Notes: a model not told the origin generated them from the sequence alone. A DNA stretch of 64,000 nt from Halichoerus grypus (GCF_964656455.1 NC_135715.1:172390437-172454436), one strand, 5' to 3'. Numbered from the stretch's first letter, positions 29,183 through 42,938 are shown. Made by a program: numbers and translations.

Positions 29183-29823
29183 CTCTATTGAGTCTTCTTA
29201 AGTCCCTTCTCAAATATTAGTTGATTATATGTATATGTGTTTATTTCTGGGCTCTCAGTTCCGTTCTATTGGTCTATGTGTCTATTTTTATGCTGGTACC
29301 ATACTGTTTTGATTACTATAGCTTTATAACAAAGTTTCAAACAGGAAGTGTGATGCCTCTAGCTTTGTTCTTCTTTCTCAAGATTACTTTGGCTCTTTGG
29401 GGTCTTTTGTGATTCCACATGAATTTTAGGATTTTTTTTTCCTATTTCTGTTACAAATGTCATTGGAATTGATAGGGATTGCACTGAATCTACAGATTGC
29501 TTTGTATAGTATGGACATTTTAACAATATTAATACTTCTGATCTATGAACATGGGATATCTTTCCATTTATTTATGTATTCAATTTCTTTCATCAATGTC
29601 TTGTAATTTTCGGCATATAGCTCTTTTACCTCCTTGGTTAAATTTATTCCTAAGTATTTTATTATTTTTGATACTATTGTAAATCTAATTATTTATCAAT
29701 TTTTTATGTGTCTCTCCTAGACTGTAAGATACTTGAGGGAAGAGTATTATTCAAATATATATATGTAGGCTCAAAAGACATTTATTTAATTAATAAGTTG
29801 ATTTAAAATCATTGATAGTTATG

Positions 29824-30020
29824 GGATGCCTGGGTGGCTCAGTCGATGAAGCATCTGCCTTCAGCTCAGGTCATGATCCCAGGGTCCTGGGATCGAGTCC
29901 TGCACTGGGCTCCTTGCTCAGCAGGGAGCCTGCTTCTCCCTCTCCCACTGTCTCCTCCCCCCCTGCTCATGCTCTATCTCTGTCTTTATGTTAAATAAAT
30001 AAATAAAATCTTAAAAAAAA
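29824..30020 (+). mobile_element. SINEC
   Basis: Complete copy with a perfect 20-bp TSD, taaaatcattgatagttatg (29804-29823 and 30021-30040), the longest clean one in the window. Confidence 0.96.
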
Positions 30021-30042
30021 TAAAATCATTGATAGTTATGAC

Positions 30043-30950
30043 TCTAATAATAGTTCCTGTGCCAGGAACTAATTTAAGTATTTTATGCATGTTAACTACT
30101 TTATCTTCTATCTTGTAGCTGGATACTCAGCTGGATACTCAGCCTGCAAGAGCAGGCTTTCTCTATCGGTGAAGGCCATTCATCCTCTTTCAGTTTTTAA
30201 AGGGTTGCACATGGATATTCAAGCATACACTCAAGAGTGTGACAAATATCCCAGCCAAACTGCCCATGCACTCCCATGTCACAATATGTAAGGGATCTAG
30301 CTCAATGCCACAAAGAATACTAAAATGAGTAAGATTTAGCTCATTTTCCAAAAAGCTCTTAACTTTTAGAGGGCTGATAAAAATCTGCTGTTCCCTCCTT
30401 CTCCACTCTCTTCACCAGCACCTTTTTCTTGCTGGACTCCTAAAATGCTTTCAGTAAATTTTATATAATTAGGTAAGAAATTGGAGGCTTTCTTTCTGGG
30501 GAAACTGACCTACCCAAAAGAAAAGACTTCAGAAATTATTTTGGGAGTGTCCTGGTGGGAGAGCCAGAACCCACATCCAATCACCTTGTGGCAAGGTCCA
30601 CAAACTGGCAGATGTGTTCCCAGAAACAGAGTTCCCAGTAACATTTTCTTTAAAATTAAGCAACCAGAAACCACCAGACAGGAAAGGAAAGTTTTAGCAT
30701 GGAAGGCAGAAATTGAACAAACAGAAAAACAGAAACACAGAGAAAACAAAAATAAGGGAGGAAACAAAAGGAAACTCTAAAACATTTAAATTAATTTTGT
30801 TAAAGAGGTAAGAGCAGATGCTACAACAATCTAAAAGAAGCAAAAGCATACACAAAACAAGCAAAGGATGTTTTGCTACAAATAAAAGAAAGAAAATTAA
30901 AAGTATGATTAAAAAAATAAACCTTTTAACATGTAAAAGAGGCAAAACTT
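30043..30950. other. unassigned sequence
   Basis: A 99-codon frame at 30481-30780 is Lys/Glu-rich at its end over A-rich DNA; no domain seen. Confidence 0.5.
30119..30142. repeat. 12-bp tandem duplication
   Basis: gctggatactca repeated twice exactly. Confidence 0.85.
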
Positions 30951-31166
30951 TTCTTCTACCCTTTTAAGGTCTGTCACTGGGCCTGAGAATTAAGTTTGCA
31001 TAAGAGAGATTAATAGGAAAAAAGTATACAAATTATATTTTTCCATGTACATGGAAGCCTCTAGACCCACAAAGTGGTCAGGCCTACATGCTTATATGCT
31101 AGGTTGCACAAAGAACAGTAACTGTGAAATGAGTAACTAAAATATCCAGGAAGGCTAAAGGAAGAT

Positions 31167-31173
31167 AAGGATT
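31167..31173. repeat. left target-site duplication of the calmodulin retrocopy
   Basis: aaggatt, repeated at 32229-32235 beyond the 5' UTR end. The match may extend as an A-rich stretch that merges with the poly(A) tail: on the minus strand AAAATAATCCTT before the copy versus AAAAAAATCCTT after it. This matches the A-rich side of an L1 endonuclease site. Confidence 0.65.
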
Positions 31174-31537
31174 TTTTTTTTTTTTAAGTTTTAAATTTGT
31201 TTTTTTCATTTTTTGTTTTTAATACAAATGCCTGACTGTTTCAATTGTCAAGCTGCATGCATGAAAAACTGGCCAGCCCAAACAGTGTATTAATCATGAG
31301 CAAATGGAACTGCAAGGAGTCCATTAGGTGCTTCCTTATCATTAAGGTAGTACAAGTATTTATATCGTAAAACTGATGTGTAGCTTGATCTTTAGGGGAC
31401 AGGACCACCAACCAATACATGCAGATTTTGTGTGTGTGGACAGAAGGTACTTTTGACATTCAGTTTTGCTATATAGAAACAGAATGAGTAAATGAACTTT
31501 TTTTTTTTTTTTTTTTTGCAAGAGGTAAGTAAAAGAT

Positions 31538-32235
<698 letters not shown>

Positions 32236-32597
32236 ATTTTAACAAGATTTATTTGTCCAGATTCTTTTCAGCCTTAATTCCTGTCTCTGGTGATGAGAAT
32301 GTTCAGGGAAATTATCTTTCATATGGGAGTTTTATCTTCTCTTTTTAGGGGGAAAAAGATGAGGGGGTCAGAGTGCCTTTCTTGCACCTGTTTCTTAAGT
32401 GCTTTTAACTCAAAAGGGTCAACATACCAAATTGGCATATTTTGGGGTGGCAGGTCCTCAATCCTTTCAAATGGGAGCATTGAAAAATGAAGTACAAAGT
32501 AGAAATAAAATACCAAGATAGTGAAAAATACAAAGATAGTAAAATTTTATTTATTGAAACAATACAGGGAGTCCAACATCTCAGAAATCATAGTTCC

Positions 32598-32811
32598 AGG
32601 GGCACCTGGGTGGCTCACTCCATTAAGCGTCTGCCTTCGGCTCAGGTCATCGGTCTCGGGGTCCTGGGATCAAGCCCCACATCGGGCTCCCTGCTCAGCA
32701 GGGAGTTTGCTTCTTCCTCTCCCTCTGCCCCTCCCCCCCAACTCGTGCTCTCTCTCTAGCTCTCTCTCTCTCTCTCAAATAAATAACATCTTTAAAAATA
32801 AATAAATAAAG
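32598..32811 (+). mobile_element. SINEC
   Basis: Starts ggggcacctgggtggctcac and ends (aaat)n near 32811, with a (CT)n stretch at about 32750-32777. No clear TSD; tcagaaat occurs near both sides. Confidence 0.88.
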
Positions 32812-32814
32812 TTT

Positions 32815-34680
32815 CAGAAATTTAGAGTAAACAGAAGATAGCAGATTACCAAAAGATAAAACAAGAATATTTTCCAGAACTGAAAGGCATGTATTTCTAG
32901 GTTTAAGGGACCCACAGACAAATCCTACATCAAACCACATCATATAAAATTCATGAATAATAGGTATAAAGCATAGATTTTAAACATCATCAGAGAGTAA
33001 AAAAAGAAATTCTCATCTTTTATAAAGGATCAAGAATCAGTTTAAAATGATCATTGAATAAAGCTATTAATAAAAATAATGAAAAGATAATCAGTTATAG
33101 CATCAGACTTCCCAACTTCATCACTGGAAGCTGAAAATAACAGAACAATGTGTTCAAAATTTGAAAAAAAGGAATTTCTACCCTAATACTGAACCAAATC
33201 AAACTAGCAAGTGTGAAAATAAGACAAAGATATTTTAGGTCATAAAAAATGTAAATAGAAGTACCTACCAGGAATCCTTTCCCAGGAATCTACTGAAGGA
33301 TATGCTGCCTCAAACAAAGGAGTAAATCAGGAAAGATAAAAACATGCACTGCAGGAAACAGAGCCTCGAGGAAGAGAGAGGTGGACAGCCTTCTCTGTGG
33401 TGGGGAAGGGGAGGGGATTCCTAGCAGGACAGCTGTGCCACCAGCCTTGGACCAGCCAGTCCTCATTACAGCAGGACCAAGGCCTCAGGAGATCTATCTC
33501 CAAGAAGAAATAAACATGACAAAATCCTAGTATGTTTGAAATTATTCAGAGGAGTTTGTGAAAAACATAACAAAACCAGAACAGTAGTAAATGTTGAGGA
33601 AATGAAGACCCAAACTCAGAATTTAGAAATAAGCCTGTCATTAAGAAGAACAGCATGTGGGGGCACCTGGGTGGCTCAGTTGTTAAGCGTCTGCCTTCAG
33701 CTCCGGTCATGATCCCAGGGTCCTGGGATTGAGTCCCACATCGGGCTCCCTGCCTGGCGGGAAGCCTGCTTCTCCCTCTCTCACTCCCCCTGCTTGTGTT
33801 CCCTCTTTCGCTGTGTCTCTGTCAAATAAATAAGTAAAATCTTAAAAAAAAAAGAAGAAGAAGAAGAAGAAGAATAGCATGCAAGAAGAGAAAAGAGATG
33901 TTCACCAGCCAGAGGCTGAAACCATCCCATCCCAGATTCTCAGCACAGTCTAGTGTGATTTTTTTTTTTTTTTAGTGTACTTGAATAAAACCTAAGGTCT
34001 CTTCCAGGAATTGCCTTGGAGTCAGCAGGATCTCCAGGTTGAGAGGAGATTTCAGAGCATAGGGCTTGTAGGTGTAAGTAAACAAATTTCAAAATGGGCA
34101 TTTGAAGGGGGTATGGACAACATTTTAAAAGGACCCCAGAGTCTGTTCCAGTAGAATATTTAGAGTACATCATTTGCTGAGATTGGAGCACTCGTTAACT
34201 AGGTTATACGGCATGATCTTATAGAGTGGCAGTTCCTCAATGTTAATTAGAAAAAAGCAAAAGTTAATGCAAGAAAAAAGATGCACAACTATAATACTCA
34301 AACGAACAATGTCTCAGTTATGAATAATATTTATATAACCATTGTAATGATTCAACTGTTCTCAACAAAAATTGTAATATAAGCATATAGGGGGTCTGAC
34401 AGTAGGGATATGGATTAGTTGGTGTATAGGGTAGCAAAATCCTCTTCTTCTCCAGTATGAAATAAACAGAAAATGTCTAAAACTTTAAAAACCAAGAAAT
34501 TAATACAAGATGCATGCAATTTAGAAACATGGAGGCGAACACCAGAAGAAATAGCTTAAAGAGTTGAATGTGGTTGCCTCTGAGCAGCGGGAGTTAGGAG
34601 TTTTTCATTATAAGCCAAGTATTATTTTTTATTTTTAAAATTATTCGCTCATTACTTTAATAATGATTAAATTTAAATTT
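32815..34680 (+). mobile_element. fragments of an old L1 (ORF1 end, spacer, 3' end)
   Basis: The stretch at about 32820-33340 resembles the end of ORF1 and the inter-ORF spacer of an old L1 (gaagctgaaaataacagaac; cagaggaatctactgaagga-like text). Text near 34500-34680 (ttgcctctgagcagcgggag) resembles an old L1 3' region. ORF2 is absent between them, and a SINE sits at 33658-33866. Piece boundaries are uncertain. Confidence 0.45.
33658..33866 (+). mobile_element. SINEC with AAG-expanded tail
   Basis: Complete copy. TSD aagaagaacagcatg (33643-33657) and aagaagaatagcatg (33867-33881), one mismatch. The tail-TSD junction carries an (AAG)n run at about 33852-33874, probably grown from the AAG units of the TSD itself. 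Confidence 0.93.
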
Positions 34681-35149
34681 TAATGGGAATGCAGATGTAG
34701 AGTGGTCAGGGAAAGAAGTTCACCCATTCTATCCAGAAGATCTCCTTGGGTTACTAAATGTATAACCTTCAGCTTCTAGTCCTCAGCTTTGTAGGCTCCA
34801 AAATTTAATTTCATCTGCACCTAAACAAAGTCTCTAAGAGAAGCAGTGAAAGTCAATCACACTCATAAGATAAAGTATAATAATTTAGGATGAGGCCCCA
34901 CTACCCTGGTAACCAGCATGCCTATGTCTGTAAAAATGGTGCATTCTTTTTCTATGGTAAAGCAACATGGTTAGGTAAATAAGAGTCATTGGTTTCCACT
35001 GAGAAATGACTGAGAAGGTCCAGAAGCCCATGTGCTTACTACAAAATCTCCCTCCAGAGAGAGATACCTAGGAAATTACATGGGTAGAAGGTTGCTTTGA
35101 ACCAAAACTATACAAATGCAATGAACTGAATATTTAATGGCCTCATCCT

Positions 35150-35320
35150 AAATTGTCAGAATGATTCTGCAAGGCAGTGTTATCATCCACTGCCTTGAAT
35201 ATTCAGATTATTTTCTATTCTAAGAATGAGAAGCCAATCCTCAGAAAATTAAAGAGTTTACCTAAGGCCACACAGCTAGCTGGGATTTGAGTCTAGATTG
35301 GTCTGGTTAATAATATTTCT
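35150..35320 (-). mobile_element. MIR
   Basis: Antisense MIR: cctaaggccacacagctagc and tgggatttgagtctagattg. Confidence 0.8.
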
Positions 35321-35324
35321 GTTG

Positions 35325-37395
35325 TACCACATTTCTTTCCCAAAATAAACAATGAAATGGGTGATCCAAGGACTAACTCTTCTTACTTAAGCACTTTTTT
35401 TTTCCTTTTTGCTATGAAAAGGACTTTAACAAACCCATCTTCTAAATACAGAGGGTTAAAAATGAAAGAAAACAGGGAGATCAATATTTAATGAATGCCT
35501 ATTATGTAAGGCTTTGTGCTAGCAATTTTTCAATTTTTATCTACCTATTTTTAAAATAGTGTGTTTATTAAGTGCATTTGAGTCTTTACCTATTTCTATA
35601 TACTTTATTTATCACATGTAAACAGCAGTTATTTTGTGTTATTAAACCAGACTTGGAAATTTGCATTACCATATTTCGGAAATTTTGTTGGCATTTTTAC
35701 TTCTGTGAAGTTAATTGCATAAAAACATGTCCAAAAGATCTAATGCATCTCCAATGAGTAATGCCACAGTCATTTCAGAAAATGAAAATGGAAGTAATAA
35801 CACATCATATTCTGGTACCACCACTGCTCTACAGCCAGATTTTAATGAGCCCAACTCTATAATCTGCCTGAGCATTTATAGACCTCAGGAGGAGAACTCT
35901 GCGGCTTCAGGCGAGAAGCAGCATCAGAGAATGTCTCTCACTAGTGCAAGAACGGTGCTGGTTATGACTGCTCTGTGGGCAAGCTCATCAAATATGCCAC
36001 TTGCAGGGGGCACCACCTGGGGCAGGAGTAGGGCTGGCCGAGTTTGCCATTAGATATCAAGAGGTATGTAAAACCTATCAACTTTCCCCCATCTCATTAT
36101 GAAGAAATGGAAAAGAATACAGTAGCCAGCGACTACGCTGCCAGCATAGAACAGTAGCATTACAAACATTTATAACATTTTTCTTATGGAAATCCAACCA
36201 TATACCTTGGGAAGGTAGGCATAGGGTAGGAGGAAAGACAGAAAAAATAACAATTAAGATGGTGCCAGAAAATCCACCTGCCATCTCTCAATATGCTGAA
36301 AGTATGCCCAAGATGAGTAAAAGTAGGAGACATGAATCTGTTCCCTCAGTTTATCTCAGTTCCTCTGAGTTTCTCATAGTGTGAGAATCAGATGCACTAA
36401 ATAGAATTCTGGTACCCAGACACGGAAGATAGTTTTCTTACAACATGGCCCCTAAACAGAAGCCAACTCCTTCATCTGGTGCTTAACGGAAGAAAAAGTA
36501 CCTTGTTCCAAAGCTGGAGGAAAAACTGGCTGAGTTGAGTTCAGCTGTGAGATGCTGCGGTGGTCTCCAACTTGGCATCATCCTAAAGGAATTTTGGTAG
36601 TAACCGGGACTAGGCAGTTTTTCCTTTCTCACTGACTTGAGAACCTAACACCAATTTAAGATATAACCCAGCTATACTAGGTTCTAAGGAGTCTCAAGAC
36701 AGGGGACACCATGAGTACTAGGCTAATCTAGTAAATGAGGAAGTCAATAAGATTTTCAGATGCTATTAGGACAAAAGTCATGGTAAGGATATCAGCTATT
36801 CTAATGTACACCTACAACACCACAACACCATAAATCTGAGATTCACTTACTTCAGAGACATACAGTAGGCAAATAGCAGGGGAGAAGTCAATCCCAAGAA
36901 AGGATTCAGATGTAATTCCTATTAAAAATAAGACTAAAGGTGTTTTGTGTCTGACATTAAACTTGGCAGTTCGACATTTTAACTTGTGCTATAAAGCAAA
37001 TGTCTCCTTCTTATTATTTTAAATATTCCCTAGTTGTGTGAAAGTGTGATCTGATGAGTCTTTAGTTGTTTCTGAACCCTTCACAGTGGGCTACAGGGGC
37101 AAGAGGGCTAGTCTAAAACTACACATTTGCTTCCTATATAGCTTGGGATATGTAGTTCATCATTATGGGAGCCTGTCTTTGCTCAGGGATGCATCTCTTT
37201 TATACATCCTCTTGACTAAGCAGATGTAAGTCAAATGCCTACTCAGGATCCTTGGGATTGCTCCAGATACTGGTAACTTAATACAAGTCCAAGTACATTA
37301 AACTGGAATGATAAATATTTTGTTTCACAATGTAAAAGACATTCTTGTGGTAAAAAAGGCACATTTCAGTATTTACCCATAAAACCAAAGACCCT
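35325..37395. other. unassigned sequence
   Basis: Contains the 112-codon frame described separately. No SINE, L1 or LTR recognised, which is unusual for this window. Confidence 0.5.
35715..36053 (+). other. unrecognised 112-codon open frame
   Basis: ATG-started frame rich in Ser, Asn and Thr in its first half (MSKRSNASPMSNATVIS near the start), then basic. I do not recognise the product and see no splice-site context, poly(A) tail or TSD. It is GC-richer than its neighbours between 35860 and 36050, in a region with no recognised repeat. It could be a decayed processed pseudogene, an unrecognised old repeat, or chance. Confidence 0.25.
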
Positions 37396-37399
37396 GGCT

Positions 37400-38040
37400 A
37401 TACCAAGTATTATTAGAGGAGTTTCTGCAATTCTCGTACATTGCTGGTGGGCATGTGAAAAAGGTACGGCCACTCTGTAAAACAGTTTGGCAGTTTCTAA
37501 TAAAATTAAACACATACTTACCATATAACCCAACAATTCCAGTAGATATTTATCCAAGAGAAGTTAAAATTTACATTCACACAGGAATTTGTACACGAAT
37601 TTAGAGCAGCATTATTCGTAACTGCCAAAAACTGGAAACTCAAAATGTCCTTTCAGTGGATTAATAAACTGTTGTTCATCCATGTGGTGGAATACTACTC
37701 AGCAATCAGAAGGAATGAACTACCGGTACGTTCACCAACAGAAATAAATCTCAAAGACATTATGGTAAATGAAAGAAATCAGATTCAAAAGATCAATACT
37801 GTATTATTCCAATTAGATGATATCTGGACAATGTGAAACTTTAGGGTCAGGAAACAAATCAGTAATTGACAAAGGTCAGGGTAGGGGAAGGGTCTGACTA
37901 CACAGGGGCAGCTCAACAAAATTTTGGCATAAGGTATTGTTCTGTATCTTAGTTGTGGTGCTGGTTATGTGACTATGCATTGGTCAGAACTTACATAACC
38001 ATACACCGGAAAAAAAAGTGAATAAAAATAAAAAATATAT
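37400..38040 (+). mobile_element. old L1 3' end (ORF2 C-terminus and 3' UTR)
   Basis: Reads as the L1 ORF2 C-terminus in broken frames (acattgctggtgggcatgtg; then VVEYYSAIRRNELP, 37645-37836), followed by a 3' UTR ending in an A-rich run near 38030. Heavily mutated and without clear flanking repeats. Confidence 0.75.
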
Positions 38041-38699
38041 ATGCACAGCTCCACAAAGATTTGTTTAAAATAAAGAGACTGGCAGATTCACCTAGCAGGT
38101 CAGCAGTCTGAAGTTAGTTGAAAAAGTGGAAGTGGTTATAAGCAGAGGACTAGCAGACCCTAAGAAATATGGTGACAGGCGGGGTCCAAGGAAAGGACTG
38201 TCAGAAGGGAACTGTCTGTGACATAGTCTAGGCATGAGTACAGTCATGAAAACTGGAAGCATTTCTTTACTTGAGAATCAGCTCCAGTTTATTAAAAAAA
38301 AAATCATTTCAGAATTATACACTGATTTCTGTCTCTGGAATAGAGGCATGGAAAGAATCTCCCATGTAATAAATGTGTGGAGACAGCAAAACAAAATGTG
38401 CTTGGAACAGATTTTAAGTGAACTTTTCATTTTCCACAGCATTTCCATACAGTTGTTCCATATGAAAATAATTTTAATAAAAATATTATACAAACACAAT
38501 ATATTCACAGAAAGAGGCCAATAGTTAATTTAAAAAAATATGTTCTTCCCTTCCCTCACCCTAAGAGTAGTTCTATAATTCCCTGGAGGACAACGGACAT
38601 AGCTAATAAGAGGGGACAAGAAGGAAGCGGATTTCAGATGGGGACAGAATCTAGGAGTCCAGTATGACTACTGTTGGCTGATTATTCAAAGGAGGTGAA

Positions 38700-38825
38700 T
38701 AATTAAGCTTGAAAGGCAGCTTAGAGATCATCTAAGGATCTCTATTGTTTTATAGATGAAAAAGACTGGCCCAGAAATATGAAGCGACTTGCCAAAGTCT
38801 CAGAATTCTTAAATTGTATAATCTA
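38700..38825 (-). mobile_element. MIR-related fragment
   Basis: tttatagatgaaaaagactg, then cccagaaatatgaagcgact and tgccaaagtctcag. Confidence 0.55.
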
Positions 38826-39230
38826 GTCTTCTGCCTCCAAGTCTAGTGTTTTTAAATTTTTTTTGTTTTTTCTTTTTTCTACAAAACTACAATTTGCTGT
38901 TCTTTCCAAAGATGGGGAGGACATAGACCCAAATGTACAATTTAAACATTCTATGACACAGTGGGAGAAAATATGTATATTTGGAAATTTTATTAAAGTG
39001 GCAAAATACAATCCTTTCTAAACAGTGTCCTTTTACTAATAACTATAATTCTGTAATTTTCAGAACTCAGCCAAATGAAAAAAATCCATTATTAGTTCTC
39101 AGATAGTCTGTCTCTCTCTCTCTCTCTCACCTCTTGTAGGTGGAAAGTTATATCAGGACAGAAACCAGACAAGAGGCATGGGCTCTGTGTCATATTTGCA
39201 TATAGAAATATATAGAAGGTTCATTGACTT

Positions 39231-39406
39231 TTTTAATGTTTTATTTATTTATTTGACAGAGAGAGCACAAGCAGGCAGGCAGAGGGAGAGGGATAAGCAG
39301 GCTCCCTGCTGAGCAGGGAGCACGACGCAGGGCTCAATCCCAGGACCCTGGGATCATGACCTGAGCCCAAGGCAGACGCTTAACCGACTGAGCGACCCAG
39401 GCGCCC
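39231..39406 (-). mobile_element. SINEC
   Basis: Antisense copy with head ccaggcgcccc at the right and tail at the left. Partial TSD around aggttc on both sides. Confidence 0.88.
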
Positions 39407-39689
39407 CAGCAGGTTCTTCTTTTAAATGGGTTACTGCTTGGTTTGTTCCTAAGAAGATTGCCCTCTGACCTTAATCTCTTCAATTAACTGTGTAACCAAA
39501 TCTCAATTCTCTGTATGCAGTGATTCATTCATTTACCAAAAAAAAAAAAAAAAGTGTATTGTCCCTGAAAAACAGGCAGACAAGGTTCTAAGAAATGGGG
39601 TAAGGGATTAAAGTCAGAGATGGCCCTGCCCTGTCGATGCTGGCCTCCTGCCTTCAGTTTGTGGTTCTTGAGAGACTGTTGAGCTACTG

Positions 39690-39760
39690 AAGGTAAAAGA
39701 GAGAGGGAGAGAGAGAGAGACAAAGAGAGAGAGAGAGGGAGGGAAAGAGAGAGAGAGACT
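39690..39760. repeat. (GA)n-rich purine tract
   Basis: Imperfect gaga/gaaa/ggga units, the source of two serine/leucine-rich minus-strand frames. Confidence 0.9.
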
Positions 39761-39764
39761 CAGT

Positions 39765-41760
39765 CCAAATAAAAGATAATGGATTTTTTTCACTTGGTTG
39801 AGTACCAAAAACTACAGTTATTAGTTATAGAACATTGTTCAGAGCGGTTTGCAATATATAATTTTGGTTCATTGACCAAATGAATACGTTGCTGATCAAT
39901 ACAATTTTTTTTTTTTGTTTATGGGCTTTTATACATGTTCCTCACAGTCCTCAGAAATTTGCAAGAAATGAGAGCATCATGAAAGGGCCAGTGGCATAAT
40001 AGTAAAATAATAACATTATCTTTCCAGAATTATCCATTAACCATCCTTGAGCAAACACAGAAAGGTTAACCTGTTAGGTACTTATAAAAGATCTACATCA
40101 GAAAAAATTACACATTCTTTTTTGTTCCCTCCTTCCTCCTAACTCCACACATGCATGTTACAAAATTACTGCCAAAACTCTATGAAATAACCAGTGATAA
40201 TTTAAAGTGATGGATGATGTTGTTTTTTGAAATTAATCATCAATGGTAGATTTAATGGTGGAAGGAAGGAACTGAAGCTCTAGTTCTGAGATGTTCTTAC
40301 ACATCTGTTTGATTTATATTGTCTGTTTTGCCACAGCAGGATTTAAACTCTACACAAACAGCATCCTTGACTGTCTTGTTCACTGCCATTTCTCTAGGGT
40401 CTAACAATAATTGACCTTTATTTATAGAAGGAATCAATCAATTAATAAGGCAGAAGTCTTTGATCAAGAGAAACTTCAGATGTTTAGTAGGTCTGCATAA
40501 AAAACAATAAAAGTAAAAAAAAGTTGGGAAGGTTAACTAATATACAAATGAAAAATATTTTTATTATTGCTATGTCTGGTTAAGCATATTTACTTTGGGA
40601 CACATTGCACCCCATTTACTTTAAGATTCTAGTGACAGTTGGCTGGCCAATAATTTCCATACTCATTACATCACTCCAAGTATTAGTAATTCTAAATATG
40701 AAATCTCATGACATTTTGACAGAAGGCCACCTACAAATGTGTCTGAATTATACATGCAAACAAACCTGAATTAATATCAAAGGCGAAGAAGATCTTTTTC
40801 TCAGAGGGCAAGAAGAGAATTCATACCAGTTTATCATTTAATACTTTGGCAAAGGTTTTTGGGGAAGATTTTTAATGTTCTTTTCTGTATTCAATCAAAC
40901 AACTGTCTGAAGAGGATGTTGTGATTTGGGTAATAATTTTCTCAAACACATTTACATCCCTAATTTCTTTTTGAACCGAGTCAATCAACATGCCATTTGG
41001 GATGCACCTGGAGGCAACTTGTTCGAGGGTTGTTTTTTTTTTTTTCTGGAAAGTGAGAACTACTCAACATCCATTTGCACTTGAACTGCCTGTAAATACC
41101 TCCCAAAGTCCCTTAGCTGTATGCAGGAGAACAAAGGAAACAGCCATTTTCAGTCAGTGCTTTGTGATTTCGGTATTTCACAGCCTGGAGAATAGAATAG
41201 AGGATGCACTCCACTCTCTTTGGGGTCACTCTCTGGAATGGAGAGGAAAAGGCGGTTTTTTACATTTGCAAATGCCTTTCTTTTCAGTCTGCTGCACTAA
41301 CTGACAGCCCTGTCTGCATGTGGTGCTGCCTTATCAGAGTTTCTCCCGGTTTTCCACTCAGGTGGCAAGTGAAAAGTGGGGTATATATCATACCCTTTAG
41401 GACTTATTAAATGTTTAGCCCCCAAAGTCCTCCTTTTCAATTTCATTACCTCTCTCCCCCTTTACAGCCAGTGTTACTAGACCTCCAGCCAGGCATTCAT
41501 AGCAACAGGCTGCATTCAAAGTTTGAGCTTGGGCAGGACCTTCTTTAGGAAGAGAAGGAGGCGAGGTGGCAGGGAAAGGTGGAAATGAAAATAGATACAA
41601 TGCCTAAGCTGCTGTGTTCATACAATAGCTCCTCATTGAATAGGGAAAGAATGGGACTTTAGGTAGGGAAAGAATAGGGGCCCCAACTGGACTCTGAGGG
41701 TATTTCAGGTATACAGACACTGAGACAGAACAAAAACAAAGATCAGGAAGAAAACTCAGA
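39765..41760. other. unassigned sequence
   Basis: Repeat-poor. A 104-codon frame at 40990-41304 begins in a T run and has no recognised domain. Confidence 0.5.
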
Positions 41761-41764
41761 CCAC

Positions 41765-42130
41765 CGTGCCCCAACTAGTAGGGTTGCAATGTTTGATGAT
41801 AATTACATTGTGACCACTGAAAATAGAAAATGACCACAAAGAAAAATGACCAGGCCTCAAAGGAGAAGTTAACCATTAAAGATGTTACCATAAATCCTTG
41901 CTCAACAAAACACGTCATGGGAATTTTGAGGCCGCAAGTTTCCTGGTCAGTCTTAAATAAAAGAGTGTCAATAAAAGCCCTCATGGGCAACCCATTCGGG
42001 ACTCCTCTCACTCTGGAGAGCTTTTTGCTTTTCTGTTCTTACCTTCACTTAATAAACTATCACTTCACTCCTCTGTGTCCGCGAGATTCATTCTTCGACT
42101 CCATGAGACAAGAACGCTGTAACATCATCA
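41765..42130 (+). mobile_element. solo LTR, ERV1-like
   Basis: Has the downstream LTR pattern of ERV1-type elements: tctcactctggagagctttt, the poly(A) signal aataaa at about 42050, then ctctgtgtccgcgagattca and ctccatgagacaagaac. The left limit is approximate; no TSD was identified. Confidence 0.6.
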
Positions 42131-42159
42131 CTCGTCATTTCATTCAAGAATCTTTGCAG

Positions 42160-42420
42160 TATGCACCATGACCACTTTTCCACGTCCGTCTCCCTCAGCC
42201 CATAGACACTATTTTCATGTTCAGCGAGCTCAGAACAACTTCTCTCCCATGAGTACGCTCTGCACCTATCTCACGCCTGTGCTTTTGTTCACACTTACTT
42301 GTCCCTTCCCCAGTCACACCCAGTCTAGCTCAGCCTCCTGCAATCCTATTCATTCTGCAAAAGCCATCTCAAATCTACCCAAACCCTTTATTTCTGATCC
42401 CCCATCCAGATAAAACAAGA
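42160..42420 (+). mobile_element. probable L2 fragment
   Basis: tgcaatcctattcattctgc and aagccatctcaaatctaccc follow the L2 pattern; it sits just after the ERV1-like solo LTR. Confidence 0.45.
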
Positions 42421-42935
42421 TGCCAACTGCATTATATTTTATAGCTATGTGAGAAAATACTTGGCTAAACTTTTTGAGACATGGGGCATAATCCCAAGAA
42501 ACAAAATGATGGTTATCTTATTCTTTTAAAGAAAGGAAAGAGAAAGATCTCTAGTAGGAGATAAGATAAAGACCTTGCAGGGAAACTGCCAATGGAGATA
42601 CCAGGTGGCTGCATAGCCACAGATATTTTAAGAATGGAGAAACCAACTGCAGATTAAAGTTGTTTATACGGTGTGAGAATTGTTTTTTATGGCAACTTGA
42701 CTAAGCTCTAGTACCCCAGTTATTAATAACACTAGTCTAGGTGTTGGCTGTGAAGGTATCTTGTAAATGTGGATAACATCTATAATCAGCTGACTTTAAA
42801 TAAAGGTGATTACTTTTATTAGTGTGGTTGGGGCTTTATCCTATCAATTGAAGGCCTTAAGAACAAAAACAGGTTTCCTGGAAAAGAAATTCTGCCTCAA
42901 GATTGCAACATTAACTCCTGCCTGGGCTCCAGCTT

Positions 42936-42938
42936 GTA

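Larger units (their letters stand above)
27270..29700 (-). mobile_element. older L1, antisense, 3' UTR and ORF2 C-terminal half
   Basis: On the minus strand this reads as ORF2 C-terminal sequence (for example a frame at 27897-28091 with WKTIWRFLKKLKIE and CDPAIPLLVIY) followed leftwards by an L1 3' UTR. It is 5' truncated near 29700 and more diverged than the L1 at 12.6 kb. It is interrupted by two antisense SINEs (28674-28905 and 28988-29182) and holds a GT-rich run at about 27795-27832. Confidence 0.85.
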
